Positions 1 to 12,283 of a stretch of 64,000 nt of DNA are shown here, piece after piece. The position numbers were made by a program, and so were the translations under genes. The stretch is from Membranipora membranacea. Its lineage: Eukaryota > Bryozoa > Gymnolaemata > Cheilostomatida > Membraniporidae. The notes under the pieces are model-generated. The model searched no databases. It was not told the origin of the DNA and was given only the letters and a program-made list of their open reading frames with translations. Position 1 is the stretch's first letter, and each line of letters begins with the position of its first letter. Location: NCBI GenBank assembly GCA_914767715.1, contig OU612065.1:25916001-25980000 (forward strand), written 5' to 3'.

Positions 1-313
1 ATATTCTCTCATCATCTGGGGGGGGGGGGGCGTTCAATTAGAAACAGGAAATAGCGAAATCTGATCGCTCACTCAGTAAGTGAGTGAAACCTGCTAGGGT
101 GTTGCTCATAAATTTCTCTCTTAATGACAGAACTATAAACCTGTACATTCTGAGTGACGGATTTGGGAGCGATTTTGTCTAATCGAAAGACTAAGCGAAT
201 AATAATTTTGAGCGATGTGATAGTGATAATTCGCTTTAGGAAAGCATCGCTCAAAGACCTCCCTGATTGCTTGTTCATAAACACTAAGCAAAAGCAGGGC
301 TAACATAGATTAC
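1..313. other. Vinculin intron after exon 3 (partial)
   Basis: No coding signal is seen here. The stretch follows the GTAATC donor of vinculin exon 3 and contains a 12-base poly-G run near bases 19-30. No next exon is recognisable. Confidence 0.6.
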
Positions 314-3300
314 CTCGAGAACCATATATGAGTTTCTTTCTGGCTGGAGCAGAGAAAGGGTCTTGCTTTAGCATTACGCTCGCCTCCAGCAGAGAAGAGG
401 CGGCTTCCTCCACCCTCACCAGGGCTACAGGCATATCCTGTTTGAGTAATCCATCGTTACTGGTGTTCACTGTCTCATATCCAACCTGAAATCAGGTAAA
501 GAACAGAAAAATTGTACACGGAAAATTGATCATTTAGCCTATTTTCTTGGCATTTTGTGACATAAATGATACTCCGATAGCTATTCAATGGATAATATTT
601 TTATGGACATCAATTCAATAGTAAATGTGTTTTTTATGCTACGGCCGCCCTTTTTTGCTCAGTAGAAAAAAGGTGTCCTAAAACCTCTGATTCCCTTTAA
701 AAGATGCAGGGGGTCTCATGGTACACATCTGACTGTGTATTTAGTCAAAGTTTCCGTTCAGTTCTGCTTTTTAACCGGTGATAACCTTATCACTTCTTGA
801 CAGCGATGGCTCCCTCATGTACTGACATCCCTCTATGATGCCAGAAGGCCCTTCTCTACTTAACTTCAACAAGCGGTGATTAAGCCAAGTATAAATAATC
901 CTGTTTTGAGTACATATTTATTGTAATACTAATATCAATATTTAGTTTTATGATTGGATGCAATGGAGGCAATATGGATTTGATACAGACTATTATTTTT
1001 TCAGTATGCAGAATGGCTAGTCAGCCGTTTACATTGTAGTAGCCTAAGTAATAGGGGTGGGGTTACAAATACAATTCACGGGCTGCATTCAATACAGTTG
1101 CTGATCTTATCAACTGTATTAAAAAACACATTCCACGAATTTTTGATGATGTCTGCACTCTTTGTTTTCAATGATATTTGACAGTAAAGAATCTCAATTG
1201 TGAGGTAATAAAACTCATGAGAGATGAAACATACTCAACACTAAATGTAGGGTGTGTGAGTCAACAGCACCGGTACAAATTAGATAAGATACAAACTTTG
1301 ACTTGGACTTTTGTGCCTACATCTTTTAATCTGTTAAATTTATCAAACAAGTTACTCAGACATCGATGAAGACATAATGAAGAATGTCAGAAAGAATGCA
1401 TCATCACTTACTAAGCTTCAATACATTCTGTTTCCTTCACTTTGTTTTGAGAAAAATCTTCCCATTCTCTAACTGTATCTGCCAGGTGAATTCTGAAATC
1501 TACCCTATACCGGCCTCTCAATGAAAAGCTGCCAATATTACTGATCTGATTGCTCCCTGCTCAATGTGCAAGACCAGCCAGGGGTGTCGTTCCCAATTGT
1601 TAACCGCTTGATGACAGCTATAGCCTAATAAGTTCTGGGTGAATGATTTGCTGAAATGGAAGACCATAAGAGAGAGGACTTTGAGCAAAGTGATTGCGAT
1701 GATTTGACTAAAAAAAACCTTGCTCAAAGATCACTCTGGCTAACATACTGGGGATTCTGACCATATTTCTATAATCCGCTATTTATCCCCCAATACGATA
1801 CTGTATATGACAAACTCACCTGCACCAGATTGTCGACAGCCAGTTTGACAGCCTCGACGGGTCGTGACAGATCAGGCATAGCGTTGCCATCTTCAGCCTC
1901 TTCGTGTAGGATTACCAGCCGTGATACCTTTAATATAAAAATAGGTAAGGGGAAACTTTTAGGTCATGATCAAGAATTAGGCACCAGTATCAAATTCTTC
2001 TGGGATACTTGAGAGCCTTGCAAAAATACTTGACAGGGCACAGGCTCAAAAGTCAAAATACTAAAGCTGCAGCAAAGATTATAAATACTGGCTGCAGGGT
2101 TTCCTTCACATTCAGATTGGCCCAATTTTTTCATATGTATAATAAACTACACTGCATGTATTAATTTGTCTGTAAATGGAGCATTGTTATCTAATTTCAT
2201 GATGAGCGCATCATGTTTGCACAGAGTATTAATCTATAAGCCCTTAGTCAGTTATCAAATTTCACAAATTCTTTAGTAATAAAAACATTATGCCTGAGGG
2301 CAATGAACGGTATTATGAGCAGTGACAGTAAAGGAGTCAGTGCTATTGCCATGGGTAAAGTTTCGACTTACAACCATGGCAATAAAAAGTGTTCCATGGT
2401 GAGGGTTTTGCTTGGGTTAGCCCATGGACACAATTAGGACATCAAATCCACCGGAATGCTTGGGTTAATGGGGCAGACTACTATAATCACCCAGTAATTT
2501 TACTCATCATTGGACTAGAATTTTATGCAAGAACAGTACCGATATGGTATGCATTAAGTAGCCGCAGATGAGTCAAGCTTGAGACAGAGGATAGCGCAGG
2601 ACCGGAATGCGATGATTTTTTTCCTTCCTATTCTCCATATGGAATTATTTACTTGAGAATTGTGAGTTGATGGATGCAGCTGCTGTGTCGGCACAGGCAA
2701 TACAAATCATTCACAAATAGTTCTGGTAAGGAGCACCAGATTTAGCAGCATTTCCAATAGATGTGCGGCCATTAAATTAGTTTTTTTAGGTTAGAAAGGA
2801 AATATTAGCCTCAATTAGGACAGGAGTAGTGGAACAAGGTAACAATTGTTTAACAATAACACTGTCCCACATATTCTGCAACATGCATGAGTAGGACAAA
2901 AGTTAGAGCGGCAACCTGGGCAAACTTGCACGTACTTGGTTCACAGAAGAATTGACAAGAACAAGATCAAATGATATGAACCAGCCACAGTCTAATCATC
3001 AAAGCAAGTTTGAAAGCTGGATCGTCGGAAAGACCCGCCAAAAAGGGTACCAGATGTTGACTGGTTAGTAGGGCTTTTCTCCCTTATACAAACGGCTAAC
3101 CAACAGCCATAACAAGTGTCAGTTGTAGATTGAGTATATAATGTAGTATATTACGGCCGCAGGTCTCACTCTCTCTTTACTACAGTCTACTGATCATTGA
3201 TTGACAACTTTCAATGATGACAAACTATGGCCAACTCTCATGCACCAATACATTCATTGCTCTCACTACCAAAGCCTACAGTTAGGTATAGCAGAAGTAA

Positions 3301-3450
3301 AGGTACAAAAATTTTAAAAAAGAAGATATGATATCAATATTGGATTACTATAAATGTAATATGCATTATTATCCCTTTTGTTGTATTCCATACCTGTTGA
3401 GCCACAGGCTCCAAGATGCTTTCAATAGTTTTGGTGTGAAAGACTGGCAT
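314..3450 (-). CDS. VCL: Vinculin, N-terminal exons (partial gene, runs off the left edge)
   Basis: Vinculin is the actin-binding adaptor of focal adhesions and cadherin junctions; its N-terminal helical head binds talin and alpha-catenin. Three minus-strand exons are visible. Exon 1 (3450-3394) starts with the near-invariant vinculin start [19 protein letters not shown] (19 aa). Exon 2 (1927-1820) gives 36 aa beginning [20 protein letters not shown]. Exon 3 (485-314) gives 57 aa including [15 protein letters not shown] and [18 protein letters not shown]. Donors are GTATGG, GTGAGT and GTAATC. Phases 0, 0 and 1 join cleanly into 112 residues that align with the first vinculin head helices without gaps. 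HEE and DMP-(A/P) motifs and the PARKKLI segment are family hallmarks. The start is certain because the N-terminus matches known vinculins. The rest of the gene lies left of base 314. The alternative, alpha-catenin, is less likely because its N-terminus differs. Confidence 0.93.
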
Positions 3451-5389
3451 TTTCCTGTTGATGTGAAACAAGCAAACTGTGTAATCCCCACTCTGCCTTT
3501 TGCATAAACCGATTTCCTGGTCCAAACCAAGGTGCAAACCTCACTCCTTGTAGTGACTGATTGATTTCATTCACATTTTACTACATACTGTTTATTTGTT
3601 ATCAACCTGTCAAGTACATGTAGTCAAAGTGAAACTAACTACCACGTGACCAGTACTACAAAGCGAAAGCCCTGCTAGGAATATAAATAAAGGGAGCACA
3701 ACTTTTATTTTGAGTACCATGATTGGTGGTTCAGTTTTTTATGTCCATACATCCTCATCTAGATTAAGTGGCCTAAAATGTATATAGTATTAAAAATTAG
3801 AGATATTTAATAATCAGTTTTTAGAAAATAATTATACCGCTTTATTACTGAATTTTCAACAGCACAACAGGATGGGCTCATAATAGAGCATCAAAGCATA
3901 TTCTTCCCTGGTGCAAAAGTCCAATAAACACCAACGCTCCCTTAGAAGTAAATGTTCAGTAATAAAACCTTCTTTTAGGACACATTTTGGCAAAACAGCT
4001 GTCTTAAATCTGCTGCACAATTTCAGACTGAAATACAAAACGGCTGACAGTCTAATATCTTTTAACTAATACTTTTGATAATAATCGCCACAAGAACAAT
4101 TTAATTTTATATATACCTTTTTTTTTTCTATAAAGCCATATATAACTTACTTTCCCATTTCTAGAACATCGTCATTTATTTATGTATAACCCCTTTTCTT
4201 TTTGTGTATTTAACTGTGTGTAGAGGTTAACAAGTTACTTTTTAACTACTCTGTTATCTGTAAACTTTCTAGAAAACCTATTAAAACAAATAAATAAATA
4301 AAAAGTCACATCATTTTGTGCAATTCATGCAAACATAACACAAAAGAATTATTCAATTTTTTGGTCAAAATTTGAAGTCAGAAAACTAACAAAACCCTGA
4401 AATGATTTGCCGAGACTAAATGTATCTACAACTAATCTAATAATCTCCAACAGATGGATGGGTCTGGTTGTATCATCTGACCTTCTAGCTGGTGATCATA
4501 TGACCTGAATCAAGTGTAACATATACATTGAACTTGCCTCAACTATGCAACAATTGTACATGACACTCACTGTGTTAATATAATATAAAGTTTCAGACTG
4601 TGCTCTTTTGTGAAAAATGTAAATTCTCTTAGAAGTTATCTACACTCATTACAGGTCGAGACAACTTTACTTTCCCTCATATGTCATCAAATCTAAATTT
4701 TTTCCTTTTATTTGTTAACAATATTAATCTCATGTTGTGATAAAAAAGAACATTATAAGTTATCAAAACATCATATCCACGTGAGCCATGACTGATCAGC
4801 AAGAGCTGACATGACTACTACAAAAATTATAACAACAAACTGAACATTGGCAAACCAGTTGCTATAACTAACAATCTAAAAATTAGAAAACGAATCAACA
4901 GCCTTTCAGAGCATGGCCTTCATGATTCACAAGACTTGAAATTCATTGTTTGCTACCTTGCCAATAGGAGCAACCTCTTTGCAAGTAAAAAAAAATCTTT
5001 GGCTCATTGTAATGGCACCATCACCACAAATTTACAGAGTAGTTACATCATTGCGGTTGTTAAAAAAACTACAAGAAGATATGTATGTATATGAAAAGTT
5101 TTGTATAGTATATATAGCCATTACTGGTGATCCCTACGCTACATCACTATCACCACATGTAAATCATAACTGAAAAATTAAGTTTAGAAGTGTTAGAAAA
5201 AAAAACCTCTAAATTTTGCTGGTTTCTCAAGTGTTAAAAACTTATCTATCAAGTTTTTAGTTTTTTAAGCTGCGTATTCCGTTTGAATTTATCAAATTGC
5301 TGAGATAGTATTTCATCACCTGAGAAAGCCTCTTGAGAACAAGTAACTGCGTAATCTTTAGATAGAACAATCTGTTGACAACAGAGTAT
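3451..5389. other. Spacer between vinculin 5' end and BCL9 3' end
   Basis: This 1.9-kb AT-rich spacer should hold the vinculin promoter and 5' UTR next to base 3451 and the 3' UTR of the BCL9-containing gene below base 5390, since both genes run on the minus strand. TTTATT motifs (AATAAA on the minus strand) occur, for example near 4703-4712 and 4173-4180. I cannot say which polyadenylation signal is used. Short open frames here have no recognisable protein. Confidence 0.5.
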
Positions 5390-8300
5390 TTACATGTAAG
5401 GTGGTCCACCAGGAGGACCTCCCATATAGGGACCACCTTGGTGTGACATCATCATAGGCTGCTGCATGGGGGGTCCGCGAGGTGCCATCGGATGGCCACC
5501 CGGGTTCGGCATAAATTCAGGATGGCCGTAGTGCATGCTTGAGGGAGGTCCTCCATGTGGTGGGAATCCCCCAGGTCCTCCATAGCCTCCAGGAGCACCT
5601 GGAGGCATACCGGGGTGACCGGGATAAGGTCCGGCTGACATCATATGCTGACTCCTCATCTGCATATGATGAGATTCCATCAATGCTAAAATAAAAAACA
5701 AGGCTGATTAACACATCATTTCTCATGGATTGAATAGTGGAATCTGTGTCCTTGGTAAAAATATAGATTATAATTTCAAACTTTTTTGGTAGTGAGGGTC
5801 CCTCACATGATTGAGAAGTAAATTATTAGGGAGATTTTGGCATAGACATGGTTATCATCGCTAAGATAAACAGCCTTCCATCAGAGCACCCCAATTGCCC
5901 CATCCTGAGCTGGGCTGGAGAGGAAAGGAGATACTTTTGGTCTGGGCCTTGCTTTCAATAGCAGAACAATTTCGGGTTGAATCAAACAACAGTAACAGAC
6001 TAAACACCAAAGATAACTCCTGAAGAATTCAATTTAGTATCATTACTAAGGATCGATAAGAATGAGTTGAGATATAACCTTACCTGGATGACCAGGACCA
6101 TGATTGTAGCCCATACCGCCCATACTAAGGCTGGCCTGCTGCGCTGACATCATATAGGGAGCACCTGGTCTCTCTGCCATATGAGCTCCACCTGGTGGCA
6201 TACCGGCAGTTGTCATCATGTGCCCTCCTTCAACAGATAAAACATAGGGTAATCAATCTTTTCTTTATGTGGTCACTAACAAACAAGGACAGAATCAGCC
6301 ATCCCTTTTATTTATGATTTATGTCCAAATGAGACATCTGTTTATCTATGAATATCTTGCTAACTTGTGAAAACTAGTGAAATACATGCTTGGCTTCTGT
6401 GTTTACAGTGTGTCAGCAATGCATGAGGTCAAAGTTTAATTAGATTTTACGTGCATCTAAAAAAAACGTGAAAATGCTGCGGAACAACAGATCCAGTATC
6501 TCCTAATTCAGCTTTATCTTCACTTTCCATCAGCTAACAGAAAACACACTAATGCATAAACTCAGGAACCGACAGTAACTATTCACCTAAGTGTAACATT
6601 TTCTACGGAAGATCCGATTTGGGTTGTTACTCAACGTACGCACACTGATATCGAAACTACACTATTGACAGTAAGTTGTGTATCTCTGATTGTAAGAGTC
6701 TATTTAGTATGAGTACCTTATAACTGAAATTTACAGCGGGTCGTCACACCAAATTCCTTATGGTGGTACTCATGCAAAGTGAATTCACTCTCTATCAATA
6801 AGAGATATGCAATAGTATATCACGTGATCAGTATCAACTCACCTGGGTGACCGGGATGGCTGCCGCCGTACATGGAGGATGGAGCTCTCATATGAGGAGC
6901 CATGCCTCCCATGTGTGGATTCTCTGGAGGCATAAAACCTGCTGGAGAGGGTGAGGGGAATCTCTCTGTAGAATTCATGCCCATGAAGTCTAGACTCTGT
7001 TTAGGAGGTATAACAGGATCGTGAGATGGAGCGATGGAAGGCTGAGATACTGGCAGATACTGGATAGTGTTCCTTCCTTTGTTCTGAATACTGACAGCGG
7101 GTGCTGCCGGTGCTGGTTGGGGAGGTTTGTACATGGGGTCAGGCTGGGGCCCACCTGGCATAGCCCCGGAGAAGTTATTCATTGACACATCAACGTTTTG
7201 CTGCATGTTGTGCATGCCGCCAGGTCCTTGATAACTTTGGTTTGCAGTCACATTTTGAACATTTACTTGGCCTATTGACAGATGAGCATTTACATATGTG
7301 TTATTTACACTGGGCTGCTGTTGACTTTGAGATGTAGAGGTCGGTATATTACTATTACTATTATTTGGTTGATCTGCGTTCTGCTCAGAGTTAGTGGGGT
7401 TAGCAGCCGATTGCATATCTGCAAACGGTCCACCGTGAGACATTTTCTGAGACATTTCTGAGATGTTAAGCTCCACATCTTTAGCCAAATTGGCTAGAGA
7501 CGCCGAGGTGATGTTGGTAAGCGTATTTGAGCTGTTGTCACCTCCAGGCGCTACACTATTAGCAGGCTGTGAGGTATGGTGCTGCTGTAAGCTCGTTGTA
7601 GAAGTACTACTGTACATAGACTGTTGTTCTGAGAATGACTGACTAGACATAGATTGATGACAAACGTTCAGCTGACGCTCTATCACTCGCTCCTGGTTCT
7701 GAGGCTGCAGATATTGCTGACGTTGACTAGGGGGTGCGGTTATACTTTCTACACTCATTCCTCTTCTCAAGGAGACATTATAGCTAGGTGGGGCGTCACC
7801 TGGACCACCCAGGGGTGTGTTCTGTGAACAGAAAAACATCCAGAATATATGTAAGGTGTCAATGAAGGAGTTGATACCCTTTGTATATAGCTGCACCTCA
7901 ATGCTGGTGAAGTCATCCACAGCATTATTGCTATTATTGTTATTATTATTATTATTCATCCACAATCTGGGGTTGGGGTGTCTTTTACCTAATAACCACC
8001 AAATCGCAGTATGAAGCCTAATTTCTGAGCAAACGAGACCTGCAGCAATCTCTTTCCCAAATCGATAACTACCCATTGGAACTATAAATTTTCTTAGTCC
8101 TAGACTTTTAGCTTGTAGATTTATTGACATGATTGGGCTCATAAAGCACCGCTCATACTAATTGAAAGACCCCCTGAACCAACTATATGAAATGGAATTA
8201 GAAAAAACCCATTTTAATAGTTTTATATTGTTTACACAATGTACTTATACTTGAGTGATAAAAGCTGTAGAAACGAACTATACCTATTTCTATGGCAACA

Positions 8301-11300
8301 CAAACTCACACCTAAGTTCATTACCTGAGAAACTACATACCTGGTAAGGAGTTGGCTGTCCAGCTTGCATCATGTGGAACGAGTTCTGATTTGGAGGTGC
8401 GGTCATTCTGCTAAAATTTGGTGCACTGTTTTGTCTCCCCAGTGGGGGTTGCTGCTGCATCATACCTCTCATTGGACCGGACATAGCAGCTCGTCCCTCC
8501 TCAGGTGTCATCGGTAGATTCTGCTGTGGCGTTCTCGGGCCGCTGTGCATCGGAACAGACATCGGCTGTGACTGAGGCGTGACAGGTCCACCCTGAATGT
8601 TCTGATTAGCCAGAGGCGAGGGAGGTATTGAATGTTTTTCTATTTTTACTGGCGGCTGATCGTGAGGGGAACCCGGAGCAGGTGACGGTACCTGGCTGTT
8701 TTTTCTCTTTCTGCCTGCTTTCTTTTTCCCAGGAACCGGTTCACTTGACGGAGATGACATAGGCATGTTAGGATAAGGTGGAGGTGGTTTCGATTCCATC
8801 ATTCCTGGGTTTCCTGTGGCAGGACTCATCGGCGGACCGCCTGGAGGGCCATACATTGGTCCACAACCCATCGAGTGTTGGTTTATACCAAATTGTCCAA
8901 AATCACCTGACATCTGACCTGAAGGGGCCATGCCAGGTAGCTGGGACTCCCCAGCCATCGCCATGTGTTTAAAGTCCGTCATTGACTGCATAGAGCCTGG
9001 TTGCCCGTTATCATTATCAGCTAAAAGCATTTGATGAATCTGACGCAGACTCGATAGTTGCTTCTCCCTGCGCTGTCGTTGATCTGGAGTGAGGTTGGCA
9101 TCTGGAACCATCTGCTTAGAGATGTCAACAGGTTGTGACATGTTTTGGCCGCCCATTCCACCCTCCATTCCATTGTTCATATAGCCTGGCATGGGACCAG
9201 CCATTGGCCGGCCACCAGGTCCAGGTTGTTGGTTTGGCATTGAAGGATTGTATCCACCACCTGGTTGTGGTCCACCAGGTCGCATGGCTCCATACTGCAT
9301 ATGTGGTTGCTGAGATTGTGGGGCTGAGGAGCGTGGCTGTCTAAATGGATTTGTTCGCTGGGGTGGCATCGGCAAACGAGACTGTGATGTAGGTATAGTT
9401 ACTTTCATTGGGTGCGCCTAGAAATTATAGCAGATAAATATTATATTATAAATAGTTGGTGAGCATAGCACTTTTAGCATGTCCTAATATAGCTTTGTCG
9501 CTTGAAATACCATTAACAAGATGGAGTGGTTGGCAATGGAAGTCAATTGCTCAATTCAGCTGGATCAACGACCACATTTTATAAGTACATTGCTTGCATC
9601 ACTTTTATGGAAGGCCCAAAGTTAATATTGATGGGCCAACCTGAAATATAAAAGATGAGTGACATTATGCATTCAATGTCTGAAAATCTAACCCAGGAAC
9701 TATCGTCTGTAGCTGATGGGTCATCATTTGATGTATTTATTCATTTATCATCATATTCGGGTGGAGCAGTCTTCAGTTGTTTTCATTTCATTTTAAAATA
9801 GATGAAAAAGCTCTGTGGCTTGTCTTGAATTCAATCATTATAGCTTATTGTTTGACATTTTTGGAACAGGAGCGCGTTTTTGGCATGCATAACAGACAAA
9901 ATAGACCTAGAGAAAGAGAACCCTTTAGAACATTTAGGTAAGAAGGCAGTGATTCAAAGTTTCTCGCCGTCACAAAAGGCCGATAAATTGATTTCATTTC
10001 TGAGTAAATTTAGGGACTTGATCTTGACAATAAATTGTTTTCCAGCCATATCATTGCAGAAACTTGGATCCCAACCCAATAAAAAATGACCAATTTTTAA
10101 AGTTTTACATGTTCATATTATGTAACAAAAGTGGAGTCAAGAGGTTAATCCAGTTACTCGATCTCAAAAAGTCATTACAAACACAGTTCAATGAAAGGTC
10201 GTTTGTTCTATTTACAGAGTCAAATTGTAGGGAGAGAGCATGGAGGGAGGAATAAGTTGTGAAACAATATCGTTGGTATCAAAATCTTGCCTCCAGAGGA
10301 AGGTCGGCTTTCTAATAATGGTTGTCTCATAGTACATCAGTGATCCGCTTGAGTGTGATGTTCGAATGATTAACTTGCTGTGCTAAATAATACAGCAACC
10401 CTCAACATAACACAAAACAAGTATTTGGTAAAAACAATGTTCCGCATCAGGATAAAGATTCTAAAAAATTCTAACAGACATACCTGTAGAAACTTTTTAG
10501 TGTCGGGAGCCTCGAGATGATAAGACAGTATGGATTTGTGAGCTCCTGACATGACAGCGTCTGCCGCACTATTAGCCATATGAGTAGAGAAGACAAACAG
10601 CTGACTTTGCTGCTGGGTGAATGATATACCGCCACTCTTCTTAACATCACCTAGACAAATGATCAAAATGCATCAATATCATCATATCACACGACGACAG
10701 CAGCACTTTAGCAGTGAACATGTGCGAACTGGTTTTATCGATTGTTGGTGTCGTAATCGTCATGGATTGTTCGAGCGACTCTTGGTGTTACATTGATGAC
10801 GGCGGGGTCGTCTCAGAAAACAAGTGAAGCATGCTTACACCGTGCTAAAACCTTACATCATGTTTACTTAAGCATACACCGATTGTACACTGAAGTAACA
10901 CCGTCAAAGACTCTAGCTAGGTGCTAAAATATCTTGCAATGCATCTTGAGACTGGAATAATGTTAACATAAAAATTATTCCAAAAGCTTCAGCATGGTTA
11001 TCTATACTGTTCATCTAAACTGGAAGTTACTGGCCAGAGCTGGCAGTGTTTTTCATCTCAATGAACTTAAATGGCCTCTTGACCTAAAAACCGGTCTTAA
11101 ACACAATACCAGGAGGTTGCCACGGATACATAATACAACTTCACTTAGTCACTTTATACAAAAACAAGGAATATTTATTATGTCAGTCTTCCTGTTATAG
11201 TATTTATTAGACGTCAGAGTTGGTAATTGGATTTCTTCTTCCGGCCATTCAACTCACCATTTGTGTTAGAAGCTGTGCCTCTTCCTGAAATAAACAAAAA

Positions 11301-12283
11301 CAATCATGTTAGGTGGAACTGATGGCTGACACACAAAATGGTAGGAGGAGTTTCTGGGGGAGTTGCTCAGTTTCTGGGGTGGAGGATCCTTACTTTCAGT
11401 GGAATTAGCAAACCGATGGTGACACACAAATTTGCATTTTATTCTCATCAATAACATCAATGCATTAAAAATGTTTTTACACCAATAAATTATATTTCCC
11501 TTTCTGCATAGTTTGGAAAGTGTGAAATGATTTATAATGTAGATGTCACTAGTATCGGTGCAGAAAGTGCAATAGAATTATATTATATTTCAGTTGTCTC
11601 AACTGAATATTATACAATGAGAAATGTATGTATGTATGTCACAAGCAGGGTCCAGCTTTGCATGCTATCCATAAAACCAAACCTGTCACATCAATGTTTT
11701 GAATAACGGGGTTTTTCCTTCCAGCATTTAACAAAGAAACTCAATCCACTAAAGAACGGAATTAACCAGTGATACCCTTACTACCAGACAAACATTGTTA
11801 AGCATACATATATAACATACATATATAACATACATTTATAACATACATTTATAACATACATATATATATAGCGGTGGAGAAGCAGGCAACGGGAGCTGAC
11901 AGTATTTATAGTAACTTTCACGAGGATGGTCACCAGCCGAGAACGTGTTGGCTGAATCATGCGGCAGATTGGACAGACCCATGCAAGTCAAGTTTCCATC
12001 AAAATTTCCATTTCGGTATCAATGCTAAAGTATCCGATCAAATGACTCATGCCTTTTAACTCGGCTATTAACACCAAGTAATGAAATCTGACTTACCAGT
12101 AGATGGTTCTTCACTGAGAACCTTACTAAGTTCAGGATTCTCAGCTTTGATCAGCTCTGATTGATCGACTGCCGGAGTGGAGGGCTTTACCTCGCTGTTT
12201 GGCAGCGGCTTCCCGTCCATTTGCTCGCTTTCTATACGCTGTAGATCTTCGTTAGATATGACCACTGGGTTATCAGGTAAAGA
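5390..12283 (-). CDS. BCL9: BCL9/Legless homologue, exons 8-14 of the composite gene
   Basis: BCL9/Legless is the adaptor that links beta-catenin to Pygopus in the Wnt enhanceosome. Exon 8 (12283-12097) is acidic with no known domain. Exon 9 is a 27-nt microexon (11284-11258). Exon 10 (10650-10484) carries HD1, QLFVFSTHMANSAADAVMSG then SILSYHLEAPDTKKFLQ, close to the (V/Y)FVFST-(E/Q)-(M/L)-AN motif of BCL9 and Legless. Exon 11 (9417-8341) holds HD2 (LTPDQRQRREKQLSSLRQIH), the amphipathic helix that binds beta-catenin armadillo repeat 1. Exon 12 (7821-6843) is Ser/Gln/Asn-rich with NTIQYLPVSQPS, similar to the BCL9 HD3 region. Exons 13 and 14 encode Met/Gly/Pro-rich sequence ending GGPPGGPPYM. 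Exon 8 opens in phase 0 right after an acceptor, so BCL9 needs an upstream exon; the nearest in-phase one is DDT/WHIM exon 7. Confidence 0.9.

Noticed and set aside
19-30. Poly-G run and, at about 32005-32018, a poly-C run as structural signals
   Set aside because: Simple homopolymers in introns; probably replication slippage or sequencing-sensitive sites.
7817-8014. Plus-strand 65-aa frame with poly-Leu
   Set aside because: Antisense reading of the same intronic AAT microsatellite.
7822-8142. Upstream extension of the long BCL9 frame with a run of Asn codons
   Set aside because: The frame passes an acceptor (CTGTTCACAG before 7821). The Asn run is an intronic (AAT)n microsatellite, and exon 11 joins in phase at 7821.
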